A stretch of DNA of 64,000 bases from Tubiluchus corallicola. Taxonomy: Eukaryota; Priapulida; Priapulimorpha; Priapulimorphida; Tubiluchidae. Made by a program: the position numbers and the translations under genes. Shown here piece after piece: positions 25,593 to 40,400 of this stretch. The DNA is taken from assembly GCA_030141605.1 (NCBI GenBank), contig JAQGDQ010000345.1, positions 124,001 to 188,000 of the forward strand. Reading direction: 5' to 3'. Numbering within the stretch: position 1 is the stretch's first letter; each line of letters starts with the position of its first letter. A model generated the notes under the pieces. That model was given only the letters and a program-made list of their open reading frames with translations, ran no database searches and was not told the origin of the DNA.

Positions 25593-28479
25593 GTTAGTTA
25601 AGATGTTGTTCATGACAGACTCTGTACAATGGTAATTTTTTTAATTGTAATTCTAAACATGTCCTAATAGTAGGTCTGAGTGATGTGAATTTTGCTGCTA
25701 GATCGTATCCCTTCTCCGGGCACATGAGTAATGCGAACCACTGCAGAAGGTTCACTCTGCTCTGTGTCTACACCATCTATTGATCATACTGAGAAAGCAG
25801 TTTCTTAGCAATCAATTGCAAACTACTTGATAGTAAAGCTTTCAGTTATTCACATCCCTCTGCAGTTTGAATGTAAAAACTTTGGAAGATATTTTCCTAA
25901 TTATGAGTGATACATTTTGCAAAGACAGAATTTTGTGAAATACGAAAAATGAACTTTTCTAAAAATTATACAGGTGCTTAATTATGGGAAGTTAAGTGTA
26001 CTTAATAACAAATTGATTGAATGAGGTCAGTTATTTTATGTTCACTTTTACAATTTTCTATGTTGTTGTGTAAAATTTGTCATCAAAGTTTAAATTGTAT
26101 TTTTCTATAAAATCAATATTTTTATTAGGATAATTACTATGCTCTGTGAAATAAAAACAAAATCAAATCAAAATGGTGCTATTTACGTCACATTTATTTG
26201 CGTACATTGTATAATTTATGTTATCACAGGCTTTATAAAATTTGCCACTCTTTAAGCTTGTAATAATTACTTAAAAACTGGATATTTAAGTAATATTCAT
26301 AAGTTATAATAGTTCTACTAATAAAAACTCTACACAAATCTACTCTACATACATGCAACTACCTAAAATGGATACTATGTACAATGTAACATGTGCATTT
26401 TCGTCTATGTAAAATGTTACTGTATTTAGGCTAGTGCAAAGTACTAGTTTATAAGTTTGGTTAAACTTCAATATTGTAAATAGCTTAAGCAGAACTGCAA
26501 AATATAAACAACAAATGGAAATTTTTCAAGATTCCTAATTTTTCTGTAAGCCTTCTGGTGCCTATAGGGTAATCCAGCCCTGGCCATTACATGGGTTTTA
26601 ATATACATGTAAAATTTATCATTCAAGGAAGCTAACTGATAGCTTTGCAGGCTTACCTATTCTTGGTAAAACAAATGCTCATGTGTTAAATAACTCTACT
26701 TCGCAATTTGTTCTAATACTAGGTTAAGTACACTACAGCTTTAGCCATATAGAATAGTATATAACTTACGAATGGAATAATATTTCTAATAGTATGTGAA
26801 ACTGCTGTAAAATATAATTTAAAAATATTTATATATCACAATGAATGGAATTTTGTGCTATTAGAATCAAGATCTAATTAAACTAAAGTAATCATTTAAA
26901 ATATTACAATAATAGACTAGCTGTGCTTCAACACATGCAAACAAACAAGTAAATAAAAACATTACACATCAATAAGGCAAAGCACTTGCTTGGTTGGTTT
27001 GCGGGCTGCCAAGCATCACTTTTGCACGATGAAGTTTTTTACAGTTTTTCTACAATAATTAAGGACATTCATAAATTGTATAGATGAACCCTGGTGATAC
27101 GATTTTTATGGGACAAAGCATTTTATAACTCGCATGTGCAATATCACTGTGCAATACATACATTTTTAGACTTGACAAATTTGGTTTATGAAAGATCCCT
27201 GGAAGCTACAAACGTGTTGAAATGCATCACTAGAACTGCCTATAATACTCAGTACTAATCAACTTATCCTAATTGAAATCGCCTTAAACGTGTTGAAATG
27301 TGTCACGTAGAACTACTGCCTATGTCAGATTCGTATTTAACTCTCAGTACTAATCAACTTATCCTAAAAGGAAAATTGCCAGTCTAAACATGTTTTTCCA
27401 ATATTTTAAAAATAGCAAATAAATTACTTAAACCGAATTTGTTACTTTCGTTGCATTTTGTTTGGTCTGCCATTTGTGACAAAAATATTTTATTACAGGC
27501 ATTAATGAATAGCCTCCATGCAGAAAAAATGTGTGTTTAAAAGCTTTGCAATCAGAACCTGTGTGTTGTTTGAAAAGGCTACCAGTCATGCTACCATATT
27601 AACAAACTAGCATGCTAATTTCTGAATTTTTTAGTGTAATCTTATTGTGCACAGTAGACAAGTAGCAATAATTTTATGAGGCATTACATAGGTGCCGCTT
27701 TAATAGACTTTAGGAACGCGGTGTTTTGACCCAGTTAACTGACTGAATCTATTAACTAACGGGTGTAATGAATTACTAGTATGAATCATCACTCTTCAGT
27801 TTAGTAGGCACTGCAAAGGCTATGAGAGCTCTAAATGTTAGGTTTTATGTTTATGTTTCATTAGTTGTTCTATGATGTTTGTGCTTGTAGAGTTGCAAAA
27901 AACTGTTAGATTACTGTCACTAGCATTACAGAAGTATTGCTTTATTTATTTCCTGGTCAGGTTATACTCTGCAGTCTAAATGCCGACAAGTAGCCATACT
28001 TTTGAAAATTGTACTACAAGTTTTCATTTTCATATAAACGTATTGAAGAAATTTCGGCAAAACATCGTAGGTTTTCTTACTAACAAATTTTGTAATAACT
28101 GTGGACTTACTAGTTTTATTCCAAATTTGGCCAGAATTTTGAAAATTATCGTATTACCTGGAGTTTGGTTAAAAGCCTAACCATATAATCCAGATTTGAC
28201 TATAGTAACTAGACAGTGCTATTCTATAAATATACTTTTCTTGCGTAATTGAGATAATTTTTAATAGCGGCTGCTGCTGGAAACTAAGTGTTGACAATAT
28301 CTCAAATTGTTGTTAAGCCCAGCTAAACAACATGCCAAAAAATGTTGTCTACTCAGACAACAGCATACGTGTGTATACTTATGCAGGGTTTTAGATCATT
28401 AATGTCACCTACTGGACAACATGCTCCACCGCCTATTAAAAGCAAATTAATAACTATACAGCAAAGAAGCGAACTTGGC
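25593..28479. other. Convergent spacer between ATOX1 and PDZD8 3' ends
   Basis: AT-rich, with no gene recognised. It should contain the 3' untranslated region of PDZD8 (minus strand). A local tandem duplication at 27211-27368 is listed separately. Confidence 0.45.
27211..27368. repeat. Two-copy tandem duplication (about 76 and 82 bp)
   Basis: Copies at 27211-27286 and 27287-27368 both begin AACGTGTTGAAATG and both contain TCAGTACTAATCAACTTATCCTA (here split as TCAGTACTAATC and AACTTATCCTA). The second copy has small insertions. It is a simple local duplication of no known function. Confidence 0.75.
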
Positions 28480-31400
28480 TCACGACTCTAAACCAATAAA
28501 TGTTCCACTGCTCTCAGTTTCACGGATGGAAGGCTCCTCTTCATTTGTCTCTCTCTCCAACTCAAGGCATGTCTGCAACCCTGAGCAGTAATGTAACATC
28601 ATAAGGGCTAATGCCTGGATCTTCTCATCCGATTTAGAAATGGCATTCTCGAAGCTTTCTTGTCGTTTGACAGAGCTCACCGTTTTTTGAGCTTTCACTA
28701 ACTCGTTCCGGTGTTCCGTTTCTTCATCAATGTTCACCTGCAGCTTCGATATCTTGAAAATAAAAAAAATTGCACAGAAACTATTTTTGCAGAAAAAATT
28801 TAGAAGAGAAGTAGGTTTATTAATAGTGTACCTTACTGTACTATATATACACATATGCATATATAGTAAGCTATGTATAACTCAAGCTGGTATAACTCGA
28901 ATTCTTCTGTATCTCGAACAGATCTCATGGAAGGGATTTTCCCTTCCATTTTCCCTTTAGCAAACATCGTGTAACTTGAATTATCGCGTAACTCAAACCA
29001 AATGCTATTAGAGGTGAACCAGTAATTTCATTTTTACATTTTTGTTTGATATTAGGTTACTAGTATATTGTCGAACGTTGATGAGTGACTCAATCTTGTT
29101 TTCTTACAGACATAGTCTAACTTGTACTTTCACATAACTTGAACAAGTTTTCCAGTTTCGACTTACATATAGTTTACTGTATATATATATATATATATAT
29201 ATATTACGTCACACGCGAACTCAATAGCACACTAAGCAATAAAATGTCGCATGTTGAACATAGTCATATTAACACATCTTATGTTTGTACCAACGATGCA
29301 CACTAGCTAGTAGAACTAGGTAAATACATTTTAAAAAAGCTACTGCATATTATTGTAACACTGTTTTTTTATCAAGCTATATAAGCAATATGTCAGTAAT
29401 GAAAATCGTCGGTGCTGATATTGCTGGCTAACAATAACTGATAAGGTGGAGTATGAAAAGTGAAATTAATTTTTTCGGTTATGGGTACCACGTGCCCATC
29501 CTGATCTATGCCTATTCTATTTTGGTTTTTTCTATTGATCATAATTAATTCTGGGTGTATAATGTGGTTTTATACAAATGTAAATATATATAGTTTATAC
29601 GAGCCAACAAATAAACTAAAATGTGAGGTGCATAATTTGTGAACCTAGGAATCCTCTTTTCACAGTTTTTAATATTTCATTCATACATCAAACGAGGGTC
29701 TTCAACAAAAATTTCTCATTGGTGTCTATTTTTTCAAACTGGATCAATCCAGAGAAACTGAGAGCAAAATACCCATGTTCAGGTGTTTCTTTGCTCTTTT
29801 TCGCAAAAAATAAACTTCTTAGTTTGAAAGAATAGAAATATGACAGGGGTTAAGCTAGTAATGATTCGAAAATCAGTCGACAGCAAATGTTATAGGTCTA
29901 CTTTTCCAAAACATGCCCATCCAGTTATTTCACAATTTTGCCCAAATTCTTAGTACAGTGGAACTTCGACTTACGAAAACCCTATTATACGAAAAATTCA
30001 GAATACGAATCGGGCTTCGCAGAAATTTCTGTCCCATTCAACGAAGAAATATTCAAGATACGAAAATCAAAAGTGCCGCCCGACAGGGATCCTCCCAGAA
30101 TGCATTTTGCAGCATCACGTGAACGCTTTGTTGTGCTCTTATCTCACGTGAACGGATTCAATAACCATGGGTCCGAAAAAAGTAAGTGCCAGTGGTAATG
30201 ATAAGAATAAAATGATGATGTCGTCGATGGAAGCAAAGCTTAAAACTATAGCTAATATGAAAGAGGCATGCATTTAAGTGCTATTGCAAGGGAGTATGAA
30301 CGAAACCCTTCGACGATCGGTCATTAACGAACATATTTCTTTTGGGTGGGTACAATATCTTCACTTTATACGACTGTTTGGGGGGGGGGATAGAACCAAT
30401 TACGCCATTTATAGGGTAAATCTTGTCTCATAATACGAAAATTCTAAGATACACAAGCCCCTCTGGAACGAATTAATTTCGTATCTTGAGGTATCACTGT
30501 ATAAAAAACATTGAAGTGTACGTTACGAGGTCTCAAACTCAGTTCCTTGTTCCGTAGATGAGAGAGAATTTATGAACATTTAGAACCAAATTCCATTTTG
30601 GGGACTTTGCTATGTGAATTACAGGATGCCCAGCCATTGTTATTACATTGTCAATTATAGTTTACCCACCTTATCGTTCAGCTTTTCTTTTCTCTCTTTT
30701 AGTGGTTCTTTACAGTAGAGTTCTTTTCCCATTTCTTTAGCGGCCATGGCAAGGTATTCGCTGCTGGGATCCGTAGCTTGGACTGTCATGAGCCTCTTAA
30801 TCACCTGATCTACCTCTTCTTCTGTGCTGTTTTCACGACTTAAAGTTGGCATATGTGAAGTCAAGCTGTGCTGTAATCAGCAAAATCATGGTGCAGTAGT
30901 TAGTTGGAAAAAGTTCAAGATTCGTTTATTCAATGAACTGTGAACATAACACAGATTTAGCTAATCATTGCTGTAGTATATTACACAGAACACTCTCATA
31001 ACATTTACAGGTATATGAATAACGGTTGTGCAAATTATTACAGTTTAGAGAAGTAAGATTGACTCAATTTTTTCTGATAGAGACATTTACTGCAAATTAA
31101 CAGAGGTCTGCTTGCAAAGCTAAAAACACCTAATAAACAAATTAATTTTCTTGTTGTTGAACTAACAAATTTATAGCATGGCAAACTGTCAAACTTTTAT
31201 TACAATTTTATTACTCTCACACATATTATATTATATAAAATATGTATATATATTATATATATACATCATAATAATTATTGCTATATACTTATATAATTAT
31301 AATTATAATTAATAATTTATAATTACGTAATGATGAATTATATTTGGCTAACTCAGTCACTTTTAGCTACTAAACTACATAGCGTCTTTTGTGTGAAAAT

Positions 31401-34400
31401 CATCCCTTAATATTTTCTACCCTTAACACAAGTAAAAGCGGTAAATCTTCTTCCAAATGTCTACAAAAGAGGTTGATTTAAAGGAAATGTTCACCTTTAA
31501 TGCATGCCATAATCACTTTCAAGCCCTAACATCGAACGAAGCCAACTAGAAGCTGAAACACTGAAATAATGCAAAAGTGAATAATAGATTTTGCTAGAAT
31601 ATGTTAATTATTGTTGTTTAGTTTTGCTTGTGTGCTGTTAATTTACCTTTCGAGTCACACCAGGACTTGACTGTGGGGAAGGCGGTAAACTTTTTGACAC
31701 TTGACTTCCTTGAGGTGGGGCAAGGAGCACTGGCTCTTGAGAAACAGTCCTGTAAGCAAAGGAGAAACATTGCCAAACATGCTACCCAGCAAGAAAAAAT
31801 GTAAATGCCACCACAATTACCCCCTTGCAATATATCCAACAATGCAGTTATAACCCATAACACTCTCAGAACAAACTACAACATTCAAACAAAATAAAAC
31901 CCCACGGGTCTTACAAATAAGACAGACAGCCAATTCCATTTTCCAGTACACTTCTCTTTGGAACCAATAAATGTCATGCTGTTTGGTACTATTTTTATTT
32001 CGCCATTTTAACGTTTAAAAGCTTTTTTGTTTTGTTTGCTTATTTTAAGTTCTTTTGCGATTACAATCTTAACTTTCTTTTTTTGGGTTTTTCTGCTTAT
32101 TTTCATTATGTATTAAGTCACAATGTTTGTTCAATTTGTGTCTGTATATCTGCAAAATTTTTGTTTGTTTAGCTATGTATATTTATTTTTCTTAATTTTA
32201 AATTCCTGAAAGTACTAATCAGGACTTTGTTTCAAACGAGCTTTGCTCAATCAAGTTATCCTGAATAGATATCTTTTTTTTTCTTATTTTGATAAGTTTG
32301 ACAACTGTCTGTTTATAGTTATTTGTGGTTCCTTTCATTAGTGCCAGTACTATTTGCACATAACTGCTTACTAAAATGCTGTATTGTTTCATTCTTGTCA
32401 TTATGGCCTTAGTAATCCACCATTTTCATGCTTATAAACACTGTAACAATCGAACCTACCAGAAAGTACAATATCACGTTGATGGTAATATGTAATCTGC
32501 TAAAAAAATCAAGATTCATGCTAAACCAGTCTCCAGACTTTCAAGACGATTTAGCATCACTATTCTCTGAAGCCTACAGGCTTGCACAGTGTCAGTAGAA
32601 ATTGTCATTGTTTTTAGGAAAATAGAAACAAAAATAGAAATTTTAGCTTCAGCGACTAAGCATTTTCAGTTGCCCTATCAGAAACTAAACATAAACAAGC
32701 ACTAACATTGTGCAGCTAAATTGGCTTTACTCCGAAATAATACTTAACAAAATGCTGCTGTTCATACGGCTTTCACCAAATGAAAATTTGCAAGTCTCAT
32801 TATGCAAATTAAACTCAAATTCACTTTTTGGTCGAACAAAAAATTTGAATAGAATAAATACCTCATCTCAAACTGCACAAGTGAGTAATTTTATGAAACC
32901 AAATAACACTAAAATTAGAATATTATAGCTTTCAGTCACGTTTCACACTTTAATACAAAAATAAAACCCATTAAGGCATTGGTAGTATGAAAGACAAAAA
33001 TAAACATCTTACTTCTGAGAGCCTAAGCTGTGAGTCCTGTGATGTTCAACAGGAGTCACGGGAGGTGACGAGCTTTCAGCGCTTGACGACTCGGCACCAT
33101 GCTCCAATTCCGATCTAAGCTGTGATGCTCGACCAATGACCGTGTCTGATTTAGATACAGATGGACGCTTTATACCCATGCGTCTTCAGAAAACAAAATT
33201 AAAACATTCATTATTAATGCTAATTAACACCTGTAGAACAACACGGCTGAAAATTCAACTGGCATTTTCAAAATTCTACTTTCATTTCTGATAATTCTAT
33301 TGTGTTTGTTGGCAAAAATGGCTACAAAGACAAACAAATAATAGAAAAAATTTGCTAAAGAATATAATATGTGCAGACATGTTCAACGTATATACGATTT
33401 ATTTCAAACTATTTTATAAAGCACATTCATCGGGTTAGCTATAAAACACATTCATCAGGTTAGTTACATAAAATAAATAACAAAAAAACAGTCCATTAGT
33501 AATTTAAAAAGTAGTAGTTTTTACATAAATAAAAAGTGCCATTAAGCCAAATACATTATGCCATATCGACTTTGTTTTTACGTTACAGGATCACAAGTTA
33601 TTCGCAACATATATAAATATCATTTAACTGCTGACTGACTAAAAAAGAAAATTTTTTTCTGTTTAAGTCGTCTAAATTTTAAGACATTTTGAACAAATGA
33701 GAGTTGTGCCTTGAATAATAATGAAGTTTGATTTGAAAATTTGAAAATTAAGTTTTGAAACAACAGAGTGTCACAAAATACACAAATACATTTTAAGATT
33801 ATTCATTCATATTATGTGTGTTAAGTTTTCAAATATGTAGCCTCTGAAAGATGAAGGTACGAAATTATAAAGACAATAATGAATCAAGCAGTAAAAATAC
33901 CCCAAGCAATGAGTTTGAGCTTCGCATCTTGCAAGGCATTTTCTGTGGCAAATCATATCACAAACTTGGCATTGGAATGCCACCTTGAGCCAAATCTGCA
34001 ACATCAATGTGGTGAAAACTTATTTTGTTATTGGTATAGTTAACTTCAACATTGAATTGTAAAACCACTTGGTTAACAATGTGTCCTCTATCTTCATACT
34101 CAGTAGTTTTCCATGCATAGAAACAAATGGTACCAACCAAGCAAGCAGTGCTGCTGTATTAATTAATGAAAGTATAGCAAGTCCTCGTTTTACAATGGTT
34201 CTAATGCATTCCAGCAAAATATTAAATGAAGCAATATAGGAATTTTCTTTCCATATAGAAGACAATGTAAAAGCATAGAAAAGCCTCCAAGACAAGAAAT
34301 AAATTCATAATACTTAGCTTGCAAAAACTGAGGTTTTTATGAGTTTTAAGTCTTACATTTATAAAATATTTGCTCACTAACAGACAGAATAACTACTTAC

Positions 34401-37400
34401 TGCAGAAATGATTTGCACGAAATTACAGGTAATAATTTCGTAGGCTCAGCTATTGCAACGAAATTCAGATTTCTAATTATAATTTCCTCCAATTAAACGA
34501 ACCTTTGCTAACCAGGGTGTCATTAAGCTAGTGCTTATGTACTTGATATTACATATGATACAATATCCATCACATGACATAACACTATACAATACGACAT
34601 CATGACAGTGAAAATCCAAGATGTGAAACCACTCTTGATAAGTGACCAGTATTGCAAACATCACTATTCAAATCACTAAGAAATTGTGGAAGCCAATCAT
34701 AAATGCATACATCCGACATATGGATTTATGTCGTATACATCATTCCTAAAATTAACTTATGTTTACTAAATTGTACAGATTGATATTTCATACATGCATA
34801 AGTGTAAATTCAGTGACAGCATCAAATAGTGCAATATGTTTTTTTACAAGTGCATAAAACCACTATTGCAATAAATACATTGTTTATATGTGTCGGATAC
34901 AGTAAACACCATAGCTTACCTTTTTACCACAGTAGTGACAAAGTGTTGATGAGGTAAACTGAGTACCAATAAATACGTGCTCAGCTTCTTCCTGAGACCT
35001 ACAAATCATAAAATTTATTTTATTTTAATTTAACTCATTGGCATATATAACATCAAACACTTACAGGAATTATTGCTATGTAAACTTAATTTTCTTAGTT
35101 TTTTGTTGTTGCATTCTCTCAGCCGTACATTTTAGATGGGCAACAGAAAAGTATCGAGCATGAAATACGTAATGTACCTAAACAATAGAACACAATCTAC
35201 CCAGGATATTAAAGCAGTCTTGCGATGTATAACGGCATACAGCAATACTTCAATTTTTGCTGTCACACTTGCACACGAAATGCACATTGAAACGTCCTGC
35301 CAGTTGGGAATTTTATCCACTTGTGATGTCATCACTAGCTGTGGGTCGTTAATTAAGTTAAACTAGTATTTAATGTAGAGAAACATTTTTGGTTATTATT
35401 ATTATTATTATTACTATAGGTAAAAAATTAAATGAATATTTTAACTTATAGGGAAATTACGAGGTATAGTCTGAAAAATCGAACCCATTTGCCTTTAAAA
35501 TTGAAAATAAAGATATCAAAATTAAGATAACAAAAGATAATGCATAGACAAATAACGTTTTTAAGCCTCGCCAACTAAAACCACCAATTACTTTACCTCA
35601 CAAATACTACAACTTATATGGCCTATGACTGCTGATCTGCTGAGCATGTTTAAAATATTTTTTTACATATTGTGCAAGCTAACACTATGCAATAATTTGT
35701 TATTCTCAGCTGTAATAATCTCATTTTTTGCCAAGTATTAGACTGATTAATGCAATTATGTGTACAGTGATTGTAATTACAATTCTGAGCCAACTTGCTT
35801 TACAGTTTTAGAAAACTGATATTAAAACTCCCAAATGAAAAAACACTCCATTACATTGAGCCATGTGCAATATTAATGATGACGCCGACAGCTGAAATCA
35901 CATTATACATTGACTACTTACGAAGGCGCTTCTGCTTTTTTGTCTACATGAACAAAACCGTCATCATCGCTGTCCTTTTCTTGATAGCTGACAACATCAT
36001 CTGCTATGCTGCTTAGCCCAATACGCTTTCCGGGATGATGTTTGAAGAGAACAGTGACGTCACCGTAGCACAAGCTAAGATCAAAACCAGGATGTCGTGC
36101 CAGGTTCTTCAAGCGACTGTTATCAAAAAAGCCACTTTTTAGAATAACACGATTTATTAGCAGACGCATTTTGATCCTATTCATTTCATCAGTAAGCATT
36201 AATACATAAATAAATTACATACATACAAACAAACCCCAGGACTCCAATTTTATAAAAAAAACCGATATAGTAATAACAGTGTAAAAATTCATAATCTACA
36301 TATCAAATTTAAGATTGTGGATATTTACACTGTCATTAGCACTTCTGCTTTTGGTAATTGTACATTTTTAACAGAAAAAATGTACCAGGCATCTGTTTCT
36401 ATTAAGAGAGTACAACACTTAATAAGCAACCAGATACAAATAAGCCATCACACTGTTGGCATGACTAAGTATTAAACATAAAACATTAAACATTGAGTCA
36501 TTAATAACCAAGGCAAGCAGTAGCCCCATTTACTTTTTTATATTAAATGTTTTTAATTAAAAAATAGATATTAACTATATATACTGCAATTACTGCACAG
36601 TTAACTAGGATTGTTACGTAATCATAATTACCAATTTACAAGCCTACCACCCACTTTATTTTCTACATGGCAAACAGCAAATGTGCTGCGCCAATTTTCT
36701 GGATGGGAAGTGAGCACTGTTACCACTGAGCTAGCTTGCTGGCAAAGCAATAAACAAAAGAATGCTAAAAGAAATGTACCTAGCACTGGGTCTAAGTTCA
36801 GGAGGCCAAAGGCTATATGTTTCTTGAAAGGCCGAGGATTTGGTAAGAGCACATTCCAATGCGATGTCCATTAGTGAAATAGTTTGCTGTAAAACAAGAT
36901 TATTATCATCCAAATAAAAACCAATTAATAGTTTGCTGTATATAAACTTATGTACGAAAATAAGTGTGTTTGTGGGTTTACTTTTACATTCAATTAAATG
37001 ACTTTACAGACTGTGAATTGCAATGAAATCTAGCATTCTACTGGAGTTGAATGAGGACAGTGTCTCGATCAAACTTTGACTTTCCCAACGCCTTCCCCAC
37101 AAACATTAGGCAATCTGATGTATGAGAAAATATATGCTTCAATGATTAAATACAGGTAAAATGAAAAAAGTAACATTATAATAAAAGACTTGGTTAAAAT
37201 TTTTTCTTGACAATAGAAACACATTAATTCTTCAGCTAGGTTAACACCAAAAACTGAAATAGTATTGAAATACAATGAGTATTAAACAGTGCAGAATAGG
37301 ACATACAGCCTTTATAAAGTCAAATGTAATAGTTTAGCTAGAACTAATATTCAATAAAAAAATGAGACACTATTATAAAAAACTATAAAAAGACAGTTTT

Positions 37401-40400
37401 GAAGTTGCATTGACAAAAAATCCAGAAGCAAAGATATAAAACATATACTGAGAAAACTTGCACGACAACCAAAAGAAATCATCCAAATATATTCACTTAG
37501 CTGCTAAAAACCAAAGGTTAAAGCTCAAAATTCATTTTAGCCACTATAAATGGCAGGTGCATAAAAACTATCGAGAAGATGTAGTCAACCAGGGAATGTT
37601 TTCTTATATTATCAATATTACAGCAAATGCTGCATTGTAATTAGTGAGCTTATTTCTTTATTCTGATAGCAACTCATCAATTTCACAAAACAAATTTAAC
37701 AAAAACAACAGACAAAAACTGTAAATTCACAATAAAAAAAAAGGATTACAGCACATATACTTCACATACAATATACTGCATTCTATTAAAACAAACAATT
37801 TTTTGTTCAAACAAAAGCATTTGCCAAGAATTCGTTATCCCAGCATTACGGACATCCTACTATCAACAGAATCAGATGTATAATAAGTGCTAATTTGTCT
37901 ATATGTACATTTTACTTACATAGCATGCTAAATTTTTATTTGCTTTTTTCCTGAGCAGTGTGCAAACTAGATGTCACCACCTGTATTAAAGTTGCCACTT
38001 AAACATGTATGAACAGACCCTCAGTTTTACATGCTGCTGAACTTACGTGACCGAGTAAGATGTCTTTTTCAACACTGCTGACTTTCTCTAACTTTTCGGG
38101 ATCGCTAGACCAGATGCACAAGTTCAGGTAACGATGTTCTGGTTTCACTTTCAGTATAAATGACTGGTTCCATTCCGGGTCCTAGCAGGTAAGAAACACA
38201 CAAATTCCACAAGTTGCTTATTCATAATTGTGCTAATATACTAGATAATTACAACTTAATCACAATTATAATAAAAAAATCATTTCATTTTTAAACATGT
38301 TAACACAGTAAATACTGAAATAAAATAAGAGACATATTATGACAGACGACAGAGCAATATCAAAAAAAATATATACAAAGATTTGTTAATAATCACTTAG
38401 GACAAAAAATTTGCGAAAAAATATGTAACTTCAAGCATCACGTTGGGACAGTGGCCTAAGTATTTATGTGTTAATTAATTATTAAAGTTTGTGAAAATGT
38501 GAAAATGTTTACTGACCCGGCTTGAAAACACATACTTCGTCTTCTGCATTTCCACACCCTGTTTTTCTTTTTTGTCTGGCATATCGACACCAATAGTGTC
38601 ACTAGTTTTGTTTGAATCAGCATAAGTGGGAGGCACTATCAGTGAAGTGGTATCCGGACAAGATCGACGGCGTACAGGAGGGATTTCTGAAGCATCTGGG
38701 ATATCCAGTTTGCTACCAAATGTTGACTCTAAAAAATTTAAAGAGCATAATCAGCTGCAGAACTCAGATGAAATTTACAGTCATCAGTTGTAAAGAGTTG
38801 CAAAACTGCAGCTTCTAGAAGAGTTTGCATAAATGCATTGCAGGTATCGTGTTACTTTAAGCAAAATTTAAAATATTTGAAAGGTTCTGTGAAGATCATT
38901 GAAGTTGCAACCAAATTCAAACTGCAGAATACTCAGTAAAAGATTACACAAAAGCCAAAGTAATACTTTTAAATAGATGTTTTATCTGTCACTATTTGGT
39001 ATGACAATTATACCTAAAATTTGTCTGCATATAAGTCACTACAGCAAAAAGAGAGGTTATATAATAAAATAGTTGGTAACTTATATATTGTGTTAGTATT
39101 AGTGTTAGTGTTGAATTACTGCATAACATAATTTAAAATGACATAAATGACTGTTATTTTAACTTACAGTAATTAGCAGTAACACAATAAAAGTTCAGAC
39201 AAATGTGCACAAATTAATGAATCAGTAACAAAGCACAAAAAACACAGCAACAATATTAGTGAAGAAATATAAATAAGTCAATTTATAACAGTCAAAAGAA
39301 ACATGATAAAAACCTTCAAACAGACTTGAATTTGAAGGAGATTCTGAAAAATAAAATATACTTTTAAAAAATAGCAAGTGCTGCATTTAAAATTGTTACT
39401 AAAACTTGAATGTGAATAGGCGTTTTTTTGCAGTAAGTGACTGCTATGATAGCAAGTTTTAAGGTTTAGCTGTTGTTTCAACATAATTTAGATTCGACAT
39501 AATTTATAGACCAAAAAAGTGTCTAATTTATTCTCTCTATTCTATGAGAAATATCTGGTGTTAAAAGCTGAAAATAGTTGTGGCACAATATTGTTAACTA
39601 AATGTAATTTTGGCACTGTGGACAGGTGACACACTATAGCAGCAAACCTGAACTAATGATTTAGAAATTATCACCTCATGTCAACTTACCAGACAGTGGT
39701 TTTGTTACAGCAATTGAAGATTTAGCCGTGCCTGGTGGTAGCTTCCGAAAGGACTGCGTGGGACTGTTGTTTGGTGTCGCTGGATCCCACAAGCCAGTTT
39801 TCTGACCAATGTAAAATAACGGACTTTTCCGCTGTGATGGACTAGTGCCAGCTTGGGCCTCTGCAGGCTTGTTAGATGACTGGTCACCATTTTGTGAAAA
39901 TCTGACTTCGTTGGGATTTCTCAGTTCTTGAGTGTCACTAGAAATGGCCAGCAGCTGCTTTGCAAGATCTTCAACACATTCACTTGCAAATGAGCTCGTC
40001 AAGGTAACCTGTAATGCCAAGAAGTTACACCATTGGACAATATAACAGGCACTTAAGTAATACAATGTTCCAGACACTGCATAACCACATATTAATACTA
40101 GTCTTCCTTTGAATTCCGAAAATGCTCTTACTAGTGTGTTCATCTTATTAAGTACCTGCACATTTTGACCCTTTTTCTGTTTTTCAGTTTTTTTATTTAC
40201 AGGACAAACTAGTGATTTAATTTAAAAACGAGGTGTGTACGCATATAAAGTTTGATTAGAATTATTTTGAAATTTTGTAGCTAATATCTTCTAACAAAAA
40301 TGCACGCACATAAGTATATTCCTTTTCTGTTAAACCATTACAACAATATTTTGCAGAAAATATTTTAATTTTCGCAAGAGCTTGACTGTAACATTCAGCA

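Larger units (their letters stand above)
28480..30870 (-). other. PDZD8: PDZD8 exons 21-22: C-terminal coiled coil
   Basis: Exon 21 ends EMGKELYCKEPLKERKEKLN followed by DK. Exon 22 continues LQVNIDEETEHRNEL ... SKSDEKIQALALMMLHYCSGL, aligning with human LDKLQNEIDQELEHNNSL ... SGERLQALTLLMIHYRAGI. In the family this coiled coil contacts Rab7-GTP on late endosomes and lysosomes. The open frame runs to TGA at 28482-28480. Confidence 0.88.
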
